DNA from: Cecembia lonarensis LW9
GTDB lineage: Bacteria > Bacteroidota > Bacteroidia > Cytophagales > Cyclobacteriaceae
Direction: 5' to 3'
Length of the DNA stretch: 64,000 nt
Assembly (NCBI RefSeq): GCF_000298295.1
Contig: NZ_AMGM01000018.1
Span: 1-64,000, forward strand
The position numbers and the translations under genes are program-made. Shown one piece after another: positions 28,468 to 37,171 of the stretch. Every line of letters begins with the position of its first letter. The first letter of the stretch is position 1. The notes under the pieces were generated by a model. The model had not been told where the DNA came from. It did no database searches and worked only from the letters and a program-made list of their open reading frames with translations.

Positions 28468-28949
28468 AAAGAGAAGCGAGATGTAAGAAATTAGAATTTT
28501 ATGGGTAGAGAGATTGTGGGGGTAAACTAAAACATGCTTTGTGATATATTTTAGAAATACTCCTTTTATCAAAGCTGAGCCGGACCAAAACAAAAACCAC
28601 ATCAAATATGGGAAAGCTATGTTTTCTATGATTCTATGCGGCTCAAAAACCTTATTGAAAGTCTATTATCATTTTTTATTTACCACATAGGATCGACATA
28701 GCACACATAGTTAAAACCCCTACCCATGTTATCCTGGTTTTGCAATTTGAAAGCATGGTTTTAATCATCCACAGGACTTGTTCCGCAAAGCGGGATGAAT
28801 TTGGGAAACTTTTGTTCTCTTTTGTTACTGTTGTGGTTTAAAAAAATTTAGATTCATTGGTCTAATTTTCGGAATAGCTATTTTCTTAATGAAATCTTTA
28901 AATCCCTTAACTAAATGGTTTCATCCGAAATCCAACTTGAAAGTCCCTT
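28468..28949. repeat. Intergenic region with CACATAG-type inverted repeat (copy 2)
   Basis: No gene is supported in these 482 bases. Around 28617-28642 lies ctatgttttctatgattctatgcgg and around 28682-28710 accacataggatcgacatagcacacatag; the two are largely reverse complements across a 40-45-base loop. A further acttgttccgcaaagcggg (about 28777-28796) resembles the reverse strand of copy 1 near 3000-3020. This is the same repeat type as in 2897-3176, in the opposite orientation. Confidence 0.55.
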
Positions 28950-29438
28950 TCAAAACCTCAATTCCCCTCTTTCCTTGCCTTTATATAAGATCAGGCTTTT
29001 AGGTTTACGGTCCATATAAAAATTCACAATGTTCTGTTGTCCGTCAAAATGCTGGATCAAGACGGAACTATAAACCTCCACTGTCTTTGGGGTGGGCACT
29101 TTTTCCGCTTCTAGATAAAACCATGCTGCTTCTTCCTCAATTTCAAAACCCAGGTAATTCAAGGTCACTTTTTGCCCATTGATGCGTATTTCATTTTTTT
29201 CCAATAGATAACCTTTGGCCATTTCCTCCAAAGCTTTGCGGTCCATTGGATTCAAAAAATCTACCTTGGTCTTATGGATATCTCCTAAGGCTACTTCCAG
29301 GTCGTCCCAAAATATCTTTTGGGCAATTTCAAGACTTTTATTGGCAGGGTTGTACCTGATCTCTGTGAGACTGATGTAGAAAGGATGAAAAAACGCCTTC
29401 CATCCTAAAAAGAGCAGGAAAATGTAATTGAATTGCAT
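28950..29438 (-). CDS. DUF6702-like small envelope protein
   Basis: 162 residues. N-terminal hydrophobic segment (FNYIFLLFLGWKAFFHPFYIS) then HPFYISLTEIRYNPANKSLEIAQKIFWDDLEVAL, the usual opening of DUF6702 proteins of Bacteroidota. No catalytic residues are evident. It is divergent from the HupE-like gene (start codons about 90 bases apart) and near an M1 peptidase, a grouping I recall from other Bacteroidota. Function unknown. Confidence 0.72.
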   Translation of the reverse strand: MQFNYIFLLFLGWKAFFHPFYISLTEIRYNPANKSLEIAQKIFWDDLEVALGDIHKTKVDFLNPMDRKALEEMAKGYLLEKNEIRINGQKVTLNYLGFEIEEEAAWFYLEAEKVPTPKTVEVYSSVLIQHFDGQQNIVNFYMDRKPKSLILYKGKERGELRF

Positions 29439-29527
29439 TCGGAACGCTTATTTTATTTTCTTTGCAAATTAGAGATTTAATATACATACCTGAAAACTAT
29501 TCGGGAAATAAAAATTATAGCGCATTA

Positions 29528-30109
29528 ATGGGACAGTTTCAACTGTATTTTCAATTGGGGGTCCAACATATTTTGGATCTGGACGGTTTTGATCATATTC
29601 TCTTTGTTGTGGCCCTATGTGCCATCTACGTCCTGAGAGATTGGAAAAAGATCATCATTTTGGTTACTGCATTTACTGTGGGTCATTCCTTAACCCTGGC
29701 TTTGGCCACCTTAAATTTGGTCAGGGTCAATACCGATTTGGTAGAATTCCTGATTCCTGTGACCATTGCCATTACGGCATTGAGTAATGTCGTCAAACCC
29801 AAACCCAGTACAGGCAGGGGAATACAGGTCAATTATATCTTCGCCCTTTTCTTTGGTTTGATCCATGGATTGGGTTTTTCCAACTACCTCCGCTCACTTT
29901 TGGGGAAGGAAGCTTCCATTTTTGAACCTTTATTGGCATTCAATATCGGATTGGAAGTGGGACAGTTGGTAATTGTCGCTATATTTATGGTGGCAGGCGG
30001 TATCCTTCATGGAATCATTGGCATCAATCGTAGAGATTGGTCTATGATCATTTCTGCCATTGTATTGGGTATGTCCCTGATGATGATGTTGGATACAAAA
30101 TACTGGTAA
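29528..30109 (+). CDS. HupE/UreJ-like membrane protein
   Basis: 193 residues from ATG 29528; an upstream in-frame TTG adds a hydrophilic lead that does not fit the family. Six membrane segments. The signature GVQHILDLDGFDHILFVVAL near residue 10-28, HSLTLALATL near 62 and FGLIHGLGFSNYL near 105 are the histidine motifs of HupE/UreJ, where they are thought to bind nickel or another metal. No hydrogenase or urease is near. It is 43 bases upstream of the M1 peptidase. Confidence 0.82.
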   Translation: MGQFQLYFQLGVQHILDLDGFDHILFVVALCAIYVLRDWKKIIILVTAFTVGHSLTLALATLNLVRVNTDLVEFLIPVTIAITALSNVVKPKPSTGRGIQVNYIFALFFGLIHGLGFSNYLRSLLGKEASIFEPLLAFNIGLEVGQLVIVAIFMVAGGILHGIIGINRRDWSMIISAIVLGMSLMMMLDTKYW

Positions 30110-30152
30110 TAAAATTTATCACTAAACTAAAAGGCACAGCAACCTATAACGT

Positions 30153-32489
30153 ATGAAACAATTATTTACTCTTTTCGCCATGCTCTGCGTTATGCTCTTT
30201 TCCATCCCTGCAAATGCACAGTGGTCGGAGCAGAACCATGCCGAGCGATTCGAACAATTGGGCCCTATGCTCCGCTCCCCTAATGTGTACAGAACGGCTT
30301 CCGGAGCCCCGGGTCACATGTACTGGCAGCAAAAAGCTGATCATGAGATAGAAGTAGAACTCAACGATGACAACCAGTCTATCAAAGGTTGGCAAAAAAT
30401 TACCTACTTCAACAATTCACCCGACCCCTTGAAATACCTATGGATCCAACTGGATCAAAATGAAAGGGCAGCTGACTCTAATACGCCAAAAATAGCGCAG
30501 AACAGCATCAACCCAAGAATGAGCCTGCGTCAAATCGAAGGCATCCTTTGGCATGACTTGGATCTTGGTTATAAAATCCTTAATGTCAAAGATATGGAAG
30601 GGAATGACATCCCGGTTACCATCGTCCAAACCATGATGCGTGTGGATTTACCAGAGCCTTTGATGCCAGGACAGCAGACTGAGTTTACCATGGATTGGAC
30701 ATTTAATATCCACGACAGAATGAGTTTCATCGGTGGTCGCCCAGGCTATGAGTATTTTCCAAAAGACGGCAATTACCTCTACACCATGGCGGAGTGGTTC
30801 CCAAGAATGGCCGTTTACTCTGACTTTGAGGGCTGGCAGCACAAACAATTCGTTGGACGTGGTGAATTTGCCTTGACATTTGGAGACTATAAAGTAAAAA
30901 TTACCGTTCCCGCAGACCATATGGTGGGATCTACCGGTGTTTTGCAAAACGCCGAAGAAGTACTGAGCTCCACGGAATTACAGCGCTGGGAACAAGCTCA
31001 AAAATCCTATGACAAACCTGTTATCATTCGTACCCAAGCCGAAGCAGAGAGATTAGAAAAGCAAAAAGCCAGAGACAAAAAAACCTGGGAGTTTCACGCA
31101 GAAAATGTAAGAGATTTTGCCTGGACCTCTTCCAGAAAATTCATCTGGGATGCCATGGCGGTCAAGCAGGGAGGCAATGATGTCATGGCCATGTCTTACT
31201 ATGCGAAAGAAGGTAACCCACTTTGGGAACAATATTCCACCCGCGTGGTAGCACATACAGTAAAATCTTATGCAGCGAGAACTTTTGACTACCCCTATCC
31301 CGTAGCCATCTCTGTAGAGGCAAGCAATGGGATGGAATATCCGATGATTTGCTTCAATTATGGGCGACCTGATGAGGACGGGACTTATTCGGATGCGATT
31401 AAGTATGGTATGATTTCCGTGATCATCCATGAGGTAGGACACAACTTTTTCCCTATGATTGTCAACTCTGATGAACGTCAGTGGTCTTGGATGGATGAAG
31501 GCTTAAACACCTTCCTTCAATATCTGGCGGAGCAGGAGTGGGACAGGAATTATCCTTCCAGAAGAGGTCCTGCCCATAAGATAGCCCCTTATATGGCCAG
31601 TGAAAGGCATTTGCTGGAACCCATTATGACGAATTCGGAAAACATCATACAGTTTGGACCCAATGCCTATGCCAAGCCGGCCACGGCCTTGAATATCCTT
31701 CGCGAAACCATCATGGGTCGTGAACTTTTTGATTATGCCTTCAAGGAGTATTCTCTAAGATGGATGTTTAAGCACCCTACCCCTGAGGATTTCTTCAGGA
31801 CCATGGAAGATGCTTCGGGTATTGATTTGGACTGGTTCTGGAGAGGCTGGTTCTTTGGCACCGATCCAGTGGATATTTCATTGGAAGAAGTAAAATGGTA
31901 CAAGCTGGATAACCGTACACCTGCAGAGAAGAAGGCAGACCAGAAAAAGGCAGCTGATAGAGAAGCTTACCATATCTCTATGGATTATAACAAAAAAGAT
32001 ATTCCACAGACGGTGGTTGAAGCCGATCCGGCCACTAGGGATTTCTACAACTCCTACAATCCCTTCACAGTAACCCCTGAAGATGAGCAGGCCTACAAAA
32101 ACTTTATGGCTTCGCTTACTCCAAAGGAAAAGGAGCTAATGAACAGCGGATTGAATTTTTACGAGATGCGTTTCAGAAATGTGGGCGGATTGGTAATGCC
32201 ATTGATCATTCAGTTTAACTATACGGATGGAACCTCAGAAGTGGAAAGGATCCCTGCTGAGATTTGGAGACTTAACGAATGGGAGGTGACCAAGGTGTTT
32301 GCCAAGAAAAAAGAAGTGGCCAGCATTATTTTGGATCCTTACAGAGAGACTGCAGATATTGATGAAGGTAACAACTACTGGCCAAGACAATTTGTGCCAA
32401 GCAGGTTTGAATTGTTTAAGGGAGCGACAGGTGCCAGAGGCGTATCCACCGGAGATAATCCAATGAGACGCGCTCGGAGTAGGAGATAA
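30153..32489 (+). CDS. Exported M1 family zinc aminopeptidase-like metallopeptidase
   Basis: 778 residues. Signal peptide (MKQLFTLFAMLCVMLFSIPANAQ). The gluzincin site is complete: HEVGHNFF with His426, Glu427 and His430, and the third ligand Glu449 in WMDEGLNTF (HExxH-x18-E). N-terminal beta domain and a C-terminal region with a lysine/glutamate-rich linker (about 590-610) are larger than needed for catalysis. No type IX C-terminal domain is visible; the tail is basic (MRRARSRR). Co-directional with the HupE-like gene. Confidence 0.92.
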   Translation: MKQLFTLFAMLCVMLFSIPANAQWSEQNHAERFEQLGPMLRSPNVYRTASGAPGHMYWQQKADHEIEVELNDDNQSIKGWQKITYFNNSPDPLKYLWIQLDQNERAADSNTPKIAQNSINPRMSLRQIEGILWHDLDLGYKILNVKDMEGNDIPVTIVQTMMRVDLPEPLMPGQQTEFTMDWTFNIHDRMSFIGGRPGYEYFPKDGNYLYTMAEWFPRMAVYSDFEGWQHKQFVGRGEFALTFGDYKVKITVPADHMVGSTGVLQNAEEVLSSTELQRWEQAQKSYDKPVIIRTQAEAERLEKQKARDKKTWEFHAENVRDFAWTSSRKFIWDAMAVKQGGNDVMAMSYYAKEGNPLWEQYSTRVVAHTVKSYAARTFDYPYPVAISVEASNGMEYPMICFNYGRPDEDGTYSDAIKYGMISVIIHEVGHNFFPMIVNSDERQWSWMDEGLNTFLQYLAEQEWDRNYPSRRGPAHKIAPYMASERHLLEPIMTNSENIIQFGPNAYAKPATALNILRETIMGRELFDYAFKEYSLRWMFKHPTPEDFFRTMEDASGIDLDWFWRGWFFGTDPVDISLEEVKWYKLDNRTPAEKKADQKKAADREAYHISMDYNKKDIPQTVVEADPATRDFYNSYNPFTVTPEDEQAYKNFMASLTPKEKELMNSGLNFYEMRFRNVGGLVMPLIIQFNYTDGTSEVERIPAEIWRLNEWEVTKVFAKKKEVASIILDPYRETADIDEGNNYWPRQFVPSRFELFKGATGARGVSTGDNPMRRARSRR

Positions 32490-32508
32490 GATTGATTGAA
32501 GGAATTTT

Positions 32509-32541
32509 AAAAGCCCTGAAAAATTAATTTTCAGGGCTTTT
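32509..32541. terminator. Bidirectional terminator between the M1 peptidase and the convergent gene
   Basis: A perfect 14-base inverted repeat (AAAAGCCCTGAAAA / TTTTCAGGGCTTTT) with a 5-base loop. The stop codon of the minus-strand gene lies in the loop, so that gene's last codons form part of the hairpin. Confidence 0.9.
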
Positions 32542-33648
32542 AATTTGTAAAGTAGTTTCCCCTTGTGGAACATATCCAAAGGGCATCAAATCACCTACGC
32601 GCTCCCAACCCATATATCCTTCCGTATAAATCCCTGATGCTGGAAAATATCTTCCATCCTGTTCCAATCTAATTCGATGCACCCTCAAGATAAATTTACT
32701 GGTTTGATAGAGGCTTTTTCTTTTGTTGAAACGCATACTGAATGCGGTCTCTTCTGATTCATTATTGTATTTAACGAAGATGGGTTTTCTGTAATGAAAG
32801 TATGCATTGCCTTCTTCATTACGAAGCACCATTTCTCTAGCACTTACAGCTACCTCTGAAGGCACTTCCTCATAAAGTTGATCTTCGCGTTTCAACCGAT
32901 TAACCAAATACACCTCAAAACCCTCATCCTCCAATTTATCTTGATAAACTGCTTGCAAAAAATGCGTCAAGCTGCCGAAGTATGCCCTATCTCTATTTTT
33001 GGCTACCCGATTCATCCGACGGGCTGGGACTTCCAGCTCCTCAAAATAGGGGTAACCATAGTAGCTCCATCGCCTTTCTTTTGGGTTGCACTCAAAGGAT
33101 TGTAATACAAATCGAATCTGATAACCCAGATTAGGATTTTCAATCAATATAGGTTCTCTAGCAGAAACTATTAGGTGTCCTGGCTTTTGTTGATCATCCA
33201 TAATGAGTATTTTAGGGTTGAGGATCTTGCTCCTCTTGGCATTCATGCTTGTACCTAAAAAATACTCTTCGAATATTTTCAAGTTTGCATACCAGGATTT
33301 ATCTCTTATATCTTCGACTAAACTTTCCTTCAAATCTATTACTTGGGGGGTCATCACAAGTTCTACCCGTAAAATTTTTCCTTCTTCTACCACCACTTGC
33401 TGTTGCAGGGGATAATAACCCATAAAACTCACGATGATCTCATATTCACCTATAGGAATATTCGTGATGTTAAATGTCCCCTCTGTATCAGTTACAGCAC
33501 CAAGGGTGGTATTGGCAAGGAAGACTGTGGCAAAAGGAAGTGGGGCCCTCGTCTCACCATCTATGAGGGTCCCTCTAATTTGTCCTTGCGCCTGAGCCAG
33601 GGAGGAGCAAAAACTGAAAATGACTATCCAAAATAATAGTCGAATCAT
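32524..33648 (-). CDS. Carboxypeptidase-regulatory-like domain protein, exported
   Basis: 374 residues. Signal peptide (ends SSLAQAQG), then a CarboxypepD_reg beta-sandwich (about 22-105: IRGTLIDGETRAPLPFATVFLANTTLGAVTDTEGTF), followed by about 260 residues of the type often found after this domain in Bacteroidota (EYFLGTSMNAKRSKILNPK). It overlaps the upstream plug-domain gene by four bases, so the two are made together. It is probably an envelope protein. Function unknown. Confidence 0.8.
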   Translation of the reverse strand: MIRLLFWIVIFSFCSSLAQAQGQIRGTLIDGETRAPLPFATVFLANTTLGAVTDTEGTFNITNIPIGEYEIIVSFMGYYPLQQQVVVEEGKILRVELVMTPQVIDLKESLVEDIRDKSWYANLKIFEEYFLGTSMNAKRSKILNPKILIMDDQQKPGHLIVSAREPILIENPNLGYQIRFVLQSFECNPKERRWSYYGYPYFEELEVPARRMNRVAKNRDRAYFGSLTHFLQAVYQDKLEDEGFEVYLVNRLKREDQLYEEVPSEVAVSAREMVLRNEEGNAYFHYRKPIFVKYNNESEETAFSMRFNKRKSLYQTSKFILRVHRIRLEQDGRYFPASGIYTEGYMGWERVGDLMPFGYVPQGETTLQIKSPEN

Positions 33649-35870
33649 TCTTCAACAAGGATGGTATGAATTCCAAATATGGGTTGACCCGTTTTGCTCA
33701 TCCCTTCCACAATGATTTTCATTTCAGATTGTAAATCATTTAAGACAAATTCAAAGTTTCCTTGGCCTTCGAAATCTGTCCCCAAATAGGGATTCCAATA
33801 AACGGTCGAGTTCCAATTGGTCCTGAAAACGTCCTTTTCCAAGTCCCCCGACTCAAGTTTTGGAAAGGGAATAGATTGATTATAGCCCTGTGCATAGGCG
33901 ACATTGTTCCGTTCAAACCTGGCTTGGTTGGGGTCTATTTGCCTGGAAACAATGTTCACAGCGCCCATACCTCCCCTCATTCCTGCAACCGCGCTAGCTC
34001 CTGCTACATTGTTGAAAACTTCTATTCGTTTCACTTGCGTCATTTGAATAGTGGCTACCAATTTCGGATCAACTAAGATTCCATCCAATAAAAAGACTGC
34101 TCCTCCCCCCATATTTTCTGTCTGTCCTGCACCAGAAGATGCTATCTCTTCCTGACCCTGATTCCGACTGATTAACTTTAAATGGCTAGCTCTAAAGAAA
34201 ACGGCCGGAGGATTAGCAAAGTCATTTATATTTCCTTGGATAATCATACCTGGAACTCTGCCTTGTATGTATTGAAATACATTGAAGTGATCAAACATTC
34301 CTTCTTCTACATCCAGCACCACATTTGCCCATGAGGTAAGTTCATTGGTATCTCTAGCTCTACCAAAGGTCCAAGGTTGCCGTTGTACCGTAAAAGTATC
34401 CAGCTCCACAACCCTCTGATCCAATCGGTTATTGCGTATTACTGCATATCGCCTGATATCATCAAGACTATCTTCCTCATTCGAAGCCTCAAAACGGGCG
34501 TTCAGCGAAGGTTTAGGTAAATCCAGGGGCTCAAACGTGAGCTGATGGCTTTCTAAGATTTCTGAGAAGGTACGTTTTCTTTTGTTTTCAATTTTCCTTG
34601 CCACTACAGATGCAATACCTTGGAAAAAAAGGTCCTCCAGTTCAAAAGTCCCATTTTCTCCGACTGTAGCAGAAGCCATGATTGGCAACCCTTGCTCAGG
34701 ATACATTAGAAACTCCAATTCCACGCCGGCACTCATAGGCTTGCCCTCTTTGTCCATGGCTTTTCCTTTGAGCTTGAAGCCTGTACCGCTCCACAAAAAC
34801 TTTTCTGTCTGCTGATTAAAATTTGACAAGGCAGAGCGACTTTTCTCATTAGCCAAAATATCGTTGATTTCCTTTGCCGAATTTTCCTGCCCAAATAGTA
34901 ACTTGGTAAAATCGAAATCCCTCCCCAAGGCAGCACCTAACTCCATTTCGGTCACAATGTTGCTCATATCGGCTGGCCAACTCACTTGTTTGGAATCGAC
35001 TACTGATACTGAAAAATCAGCTTCCAGCCCTTCTCCAAATTCATCCAATACATTCAAAAGGACTTGTACACGCTCGCGTGGCCGGTAGGTTTGCTGATTA
35101 GTAGAAATCTTTAGGGAGGGAATGGCTTGGGGGTGGAAATAGACAGGCCTTTCAGCGACTATCTCTCCAAGCTCATCGACCAAGGCAAAATCTGCTAATC
35201 CAGGCAAAAAGTTTTCCGGATCAAGCGAGTAAATATTTTTACCTTCTTGTAAAGACAGAATTTGTTCGTACAAAGGATTTCCATGCTGTAGGCCCAGGAG
35301 CTGGAATACGCTATCTGCTTGCTCTGTGGATCGATCGATGATCAACTGATACTTTCCCTCGGTAAGGTTGAATCCTATGCGTAATCCATTTTGATATGGG
35401 AGGGGTTTTTGCATGGAATCGGAAGACCTAACAAGAGCCACTGCACCAACCTCAGAAACCCTGATGGGTCGTTGAAAAACATAGGCTGAATCCCAATCGG
35501 CCATGGCCTTACTTTGGGCCAGCAATACATAATCACCGGCAGGAATATCACTTAAGGCAAGTTGGGCAGTACCCATTCCTTCATCCAACAATACAGGAGT
35601 TTGAAATAGACTTTCGCCAGTTTTCTGATTTTTCAGCGCCATGTACAAGGTTCTGCTGTTGGAAGGTTTTAATCCTTCCCCGGCTACAGCTGACCAGGCA
35701 TAGGCCTTCACCCATATGGTATCCTTCAAAAAATAATGGGGTCTGTCTGTATGCAGATAGACTTTTTCAAAGGCCACTTCCATTGGAGGAGCAAATTCCT
35801 CTTCTTGCTGCGCTTGTAAATGAAATTGGGGAAGAAAACCTAGGAATAAAAGCAAACAGATTTGTCTCAT
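33645..35870 (-). CDS. Macroglobulin-like protein with a TonB-plug-like domain and no barrel
   Basis: 741 residues. Signal peptide (ends FHLQAQ); an MG2-like start (EVAFEKVYLHTDRPHYFLKDTIWVKAYAW), a second macroglobulin-type domain (LKISTNQQTYRPRERVQVLLNVLDEFGEGLEADFSV), and near residues 540-650 a plug-like domain (FQYIQGRVPGMIIQGN, FLLDGILVD, VKRIEVFNNVAGASAVAGMRGGMGAVNI). There is no C-terminal barrel, so this is not a transporter by itself. Such proteins recur in Bacteroidota with unknown role. Translationally coupled to the next gene. Confidence 0.78.
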   Translation of the reverse strand: MRQICLLLFLGFLPQFHLQAQQEEEFAPPMEVAFEKVYLHTDRPHYFLKDTIWVKAYAWSAVAGEGLKPSNSRTLYMALKNQKTGESLFQTPVLLDEGMGTAQLALSDIPAGDYVLLAQSKAMADWDSAYVFQRPIRVSEVGAVALVRSSDSMQKPLPYQNGLRIGFNLTEGKYQLIIDRSTEQADSVFQLLGLQHGNPLYEQILSLQEGKNIYSLDPENFLPGLADFALVDELGEIVAERPVYFHPQAIPSLKISTNQQTYRPRERVQVLLNVLDEFGEGLEADFSVSVVDSKQVSWPADMSNIVTEMELGAALGRDFDFTKLLFGQENSAKEINDILANEKSRSALSNFNQQTEKFLWSGTGFKLKGKAMDKEGKPMSAGVELEFLMYPEQGLPIMASATVGENGTFELEDLFFQGIASVVARKIENKRKRTFSEILESHQLTFEPLDLPKPSLNARFEASNEEDSLDDIRRYAVIRNNRLDQRVVELDTFTVQRQPWTFGRARDTNELTSWANVVLDVEEGMFDHFNVFQYIQGRVPGMIIQGNINDFANPPAVFFRASHLKLISRNQGQEEIASSGAGQTENMGGGAVFLLDGILVDPKLVATIQMTQVKRIEVFNNVAGASAVAGMRGGMGAVNIVSRQIDPNQARFERNNVAYAQGYNQSIPFPKLESGDLEKDVFRTNWNSTVYWNPYLGTDFEGQGNFEFVLNDLQSEMKIIVEGMSKTGQPIFGIHTILVEE

Positions 35871-35943
35871 AATAGCCTGAAGTTTAGTGTGGTATTTGCT
35901 ATCACGAAAGAATTCTTAGGAAGGTTTAAAAATAACCAAATCA

Positions 35944-36294
35944 TTAAGTGAACTCAATGTTGATCATTTTATCGATTATCTGAGATAAAGCTTCAAGCTC
36001 TTGTGAAATAATTTCCCAAACAGCACTTAGCTTGAGATTAAAATATTCGTGGGCAATGAAGTTTCGGAAGGATTTAACTTTGTACCAAGGGTAGGCATAG
36101 CGGTTAAGGATTTCATCATCTACATGATTGATAGCCTCTCCAATAACAATAAACTGCATTAAAACTGCTTGATGCACCAACTCCTGCTTTTCAAAGGATG
36201 CTTTATCCAGATCTTTGGTAAATCTTTGAATGGATTTGATGGCTTGTTGGATGTGGATAAGCCTAGCCTTACTTTTCAGCCTTTTATCTTTCAT
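35944..36294 (-). CDS. HepT-like toxin (DUF86)
   Basis: 116 residues, all-helical. The RNase motif of HepT is intact: Arg77-x4-His82-x-Tyr84 (RNFIAHEY). In known HepT-MntA modules the nucleotidyltransferase adds AMP units to the tyrosine of this motif and so neutralises the toxin. It overlaps the upstream XRE-MNT gene by 11 bases. The name does not imply tested toxicity here. Confidence 0.88.
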   Translation of the reverse strand: MKDKRLKSKARLIHIQQAIKSIQRFTKDLDKASFEKQELVHQAVLMQFIVIGEAINHVDDEILNRYAYPWYKVKSFRNFIAHEYFNLKLSAVWEIISQELEALSQIIDKMINIEFT

Positions 36295-36871
36295 AAATCA
36301 ACCGCAAATCTTTTTTAATCTTTTGGGAAGCGACTGAATCTATCGCATCATAGAAGCCAATATCAACAGGTATTTGCAAAAGTCCCTCTAATACGAATTT
36401 GATTTCGGCCAAATCAAAATAGGAAATATTCTCCTCTGCTTCAATGGCTAGGTCTAAATCGTTTGGAGGGAGTTTATCCTCGCGAGCAAAAGAACCAAAA
36501 ATCCAGGCTTTTTTTACTTTATGAAAATTAAGAAGCTCTTTGCAAATCGTTTCTTCCACTTCTTTCTTATCGTAATAGGCAGGCGAAATATAAGCTGCCT
36601 TTTCCTCCGCAACAGCGAGTGCTTCTCGCCCCAACTCTTCTCTATTGACCTGATACAGCAACTTATCAGACATCCATTTTACCAATAAGTCAGATTCGGA
36701 CACATTAAAAAATGAAGCCAGCTTACTGACCTGGGACTTGGTGGCGTTTCTTTTTCCTCGTTCTATTTTACTCAACAGCCCTTGGTCGATTTCCAAAAAT
36801 TCGGAAACTTGCTTCAATGAAAGTTTCCTGCCTTTTCTTAATTCCCGTATTTGTTCTCCAAAGTTCTCCAT
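36284..36871 (-). CDS. XRE helix-turn-helix fused to MNT nucleotidyltransferase (antitoxin)
   Basis: 195 residues from ATG 36871; the longer open frame upstream adds an unrelated 35-residue lead that would run through the palindrome. N-terminal XRE-type HTH (about 6-62: IRELRKGRKLSLKQVSEFLEI), a linker, then an MNT domain with GSFAR at 126-130, the metal-binding pair Asp138/Asp140 and a third Asp near 170 (IPVDIGF). It probably combines repression of its own operon with modification of HepT (inference). A perfect palindrome lies 22 bases upstream of the start. Confidence 0.88.
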   Translation of the reverse strand: MENFGEQIRELRKGRKLSLKQVSEFLEIDQGLLSKIERGKRNATKSQVSKLASFFNVSESDLLVKWMSDKLLYQVNREELGREALAVAEEKAAYISPAYYDKKEVEETICKELLNFHKVKKAWIFGSFAREDKLPPNDLDLAIEAEENISYFDLAEIKFVLEGLLQIPVDIGFYDAIDSVASQKIKKDLRLIYER

Positions 36872-36893
36872 AAGAAACCTTATTTTAATAAAT

Positions 36894-36912
36894 TTAGACA
36901 AAATTTGTCTAA
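36894..36912. promoter_or_regulatory. 9-1-9 palindrome, probable operator of the XRE-MNT/HepT operon
   Basis: TTAGACAAAATTTGTCTAA is a perfect inverted repeat of nine bases around one base, 22 bases before the antitoxin ATG. The position and the HTH in the first gene make it the natural autorepressor site. The rest of the 300-base gap to the next gene (36872-37171) holds nothing I can support. Confidence 0.6.
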
Positions 36913-37171
36913 CTATGAAATGGGAAAATAAAAACTGGTTAACATACGATTTAATTGCACATCCAATAAAGACCAAAGCACAGTCCTCGTGCTATTCCGG
37001 GCAATTGAAAAACAGTTTCAAACAGAGGCAAAAAAAGCAAATGGGTCCAAAATATCCCCACTGAGCGCTATACCAATGGAAGATTTAATTGGAGCAAACA
37101 AAATTTGGTATAGCAGTAAGTAATTATAGTTTCTGTTGCTTAAATTGATCCATTAAAAAACCATCAAGAAA

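Noticed and set aside
36738-37064. 108-codon plus-strand open frame
   Set aside because: It is antisense to the XRE-MNT start and runs through the palindrome; no family features.
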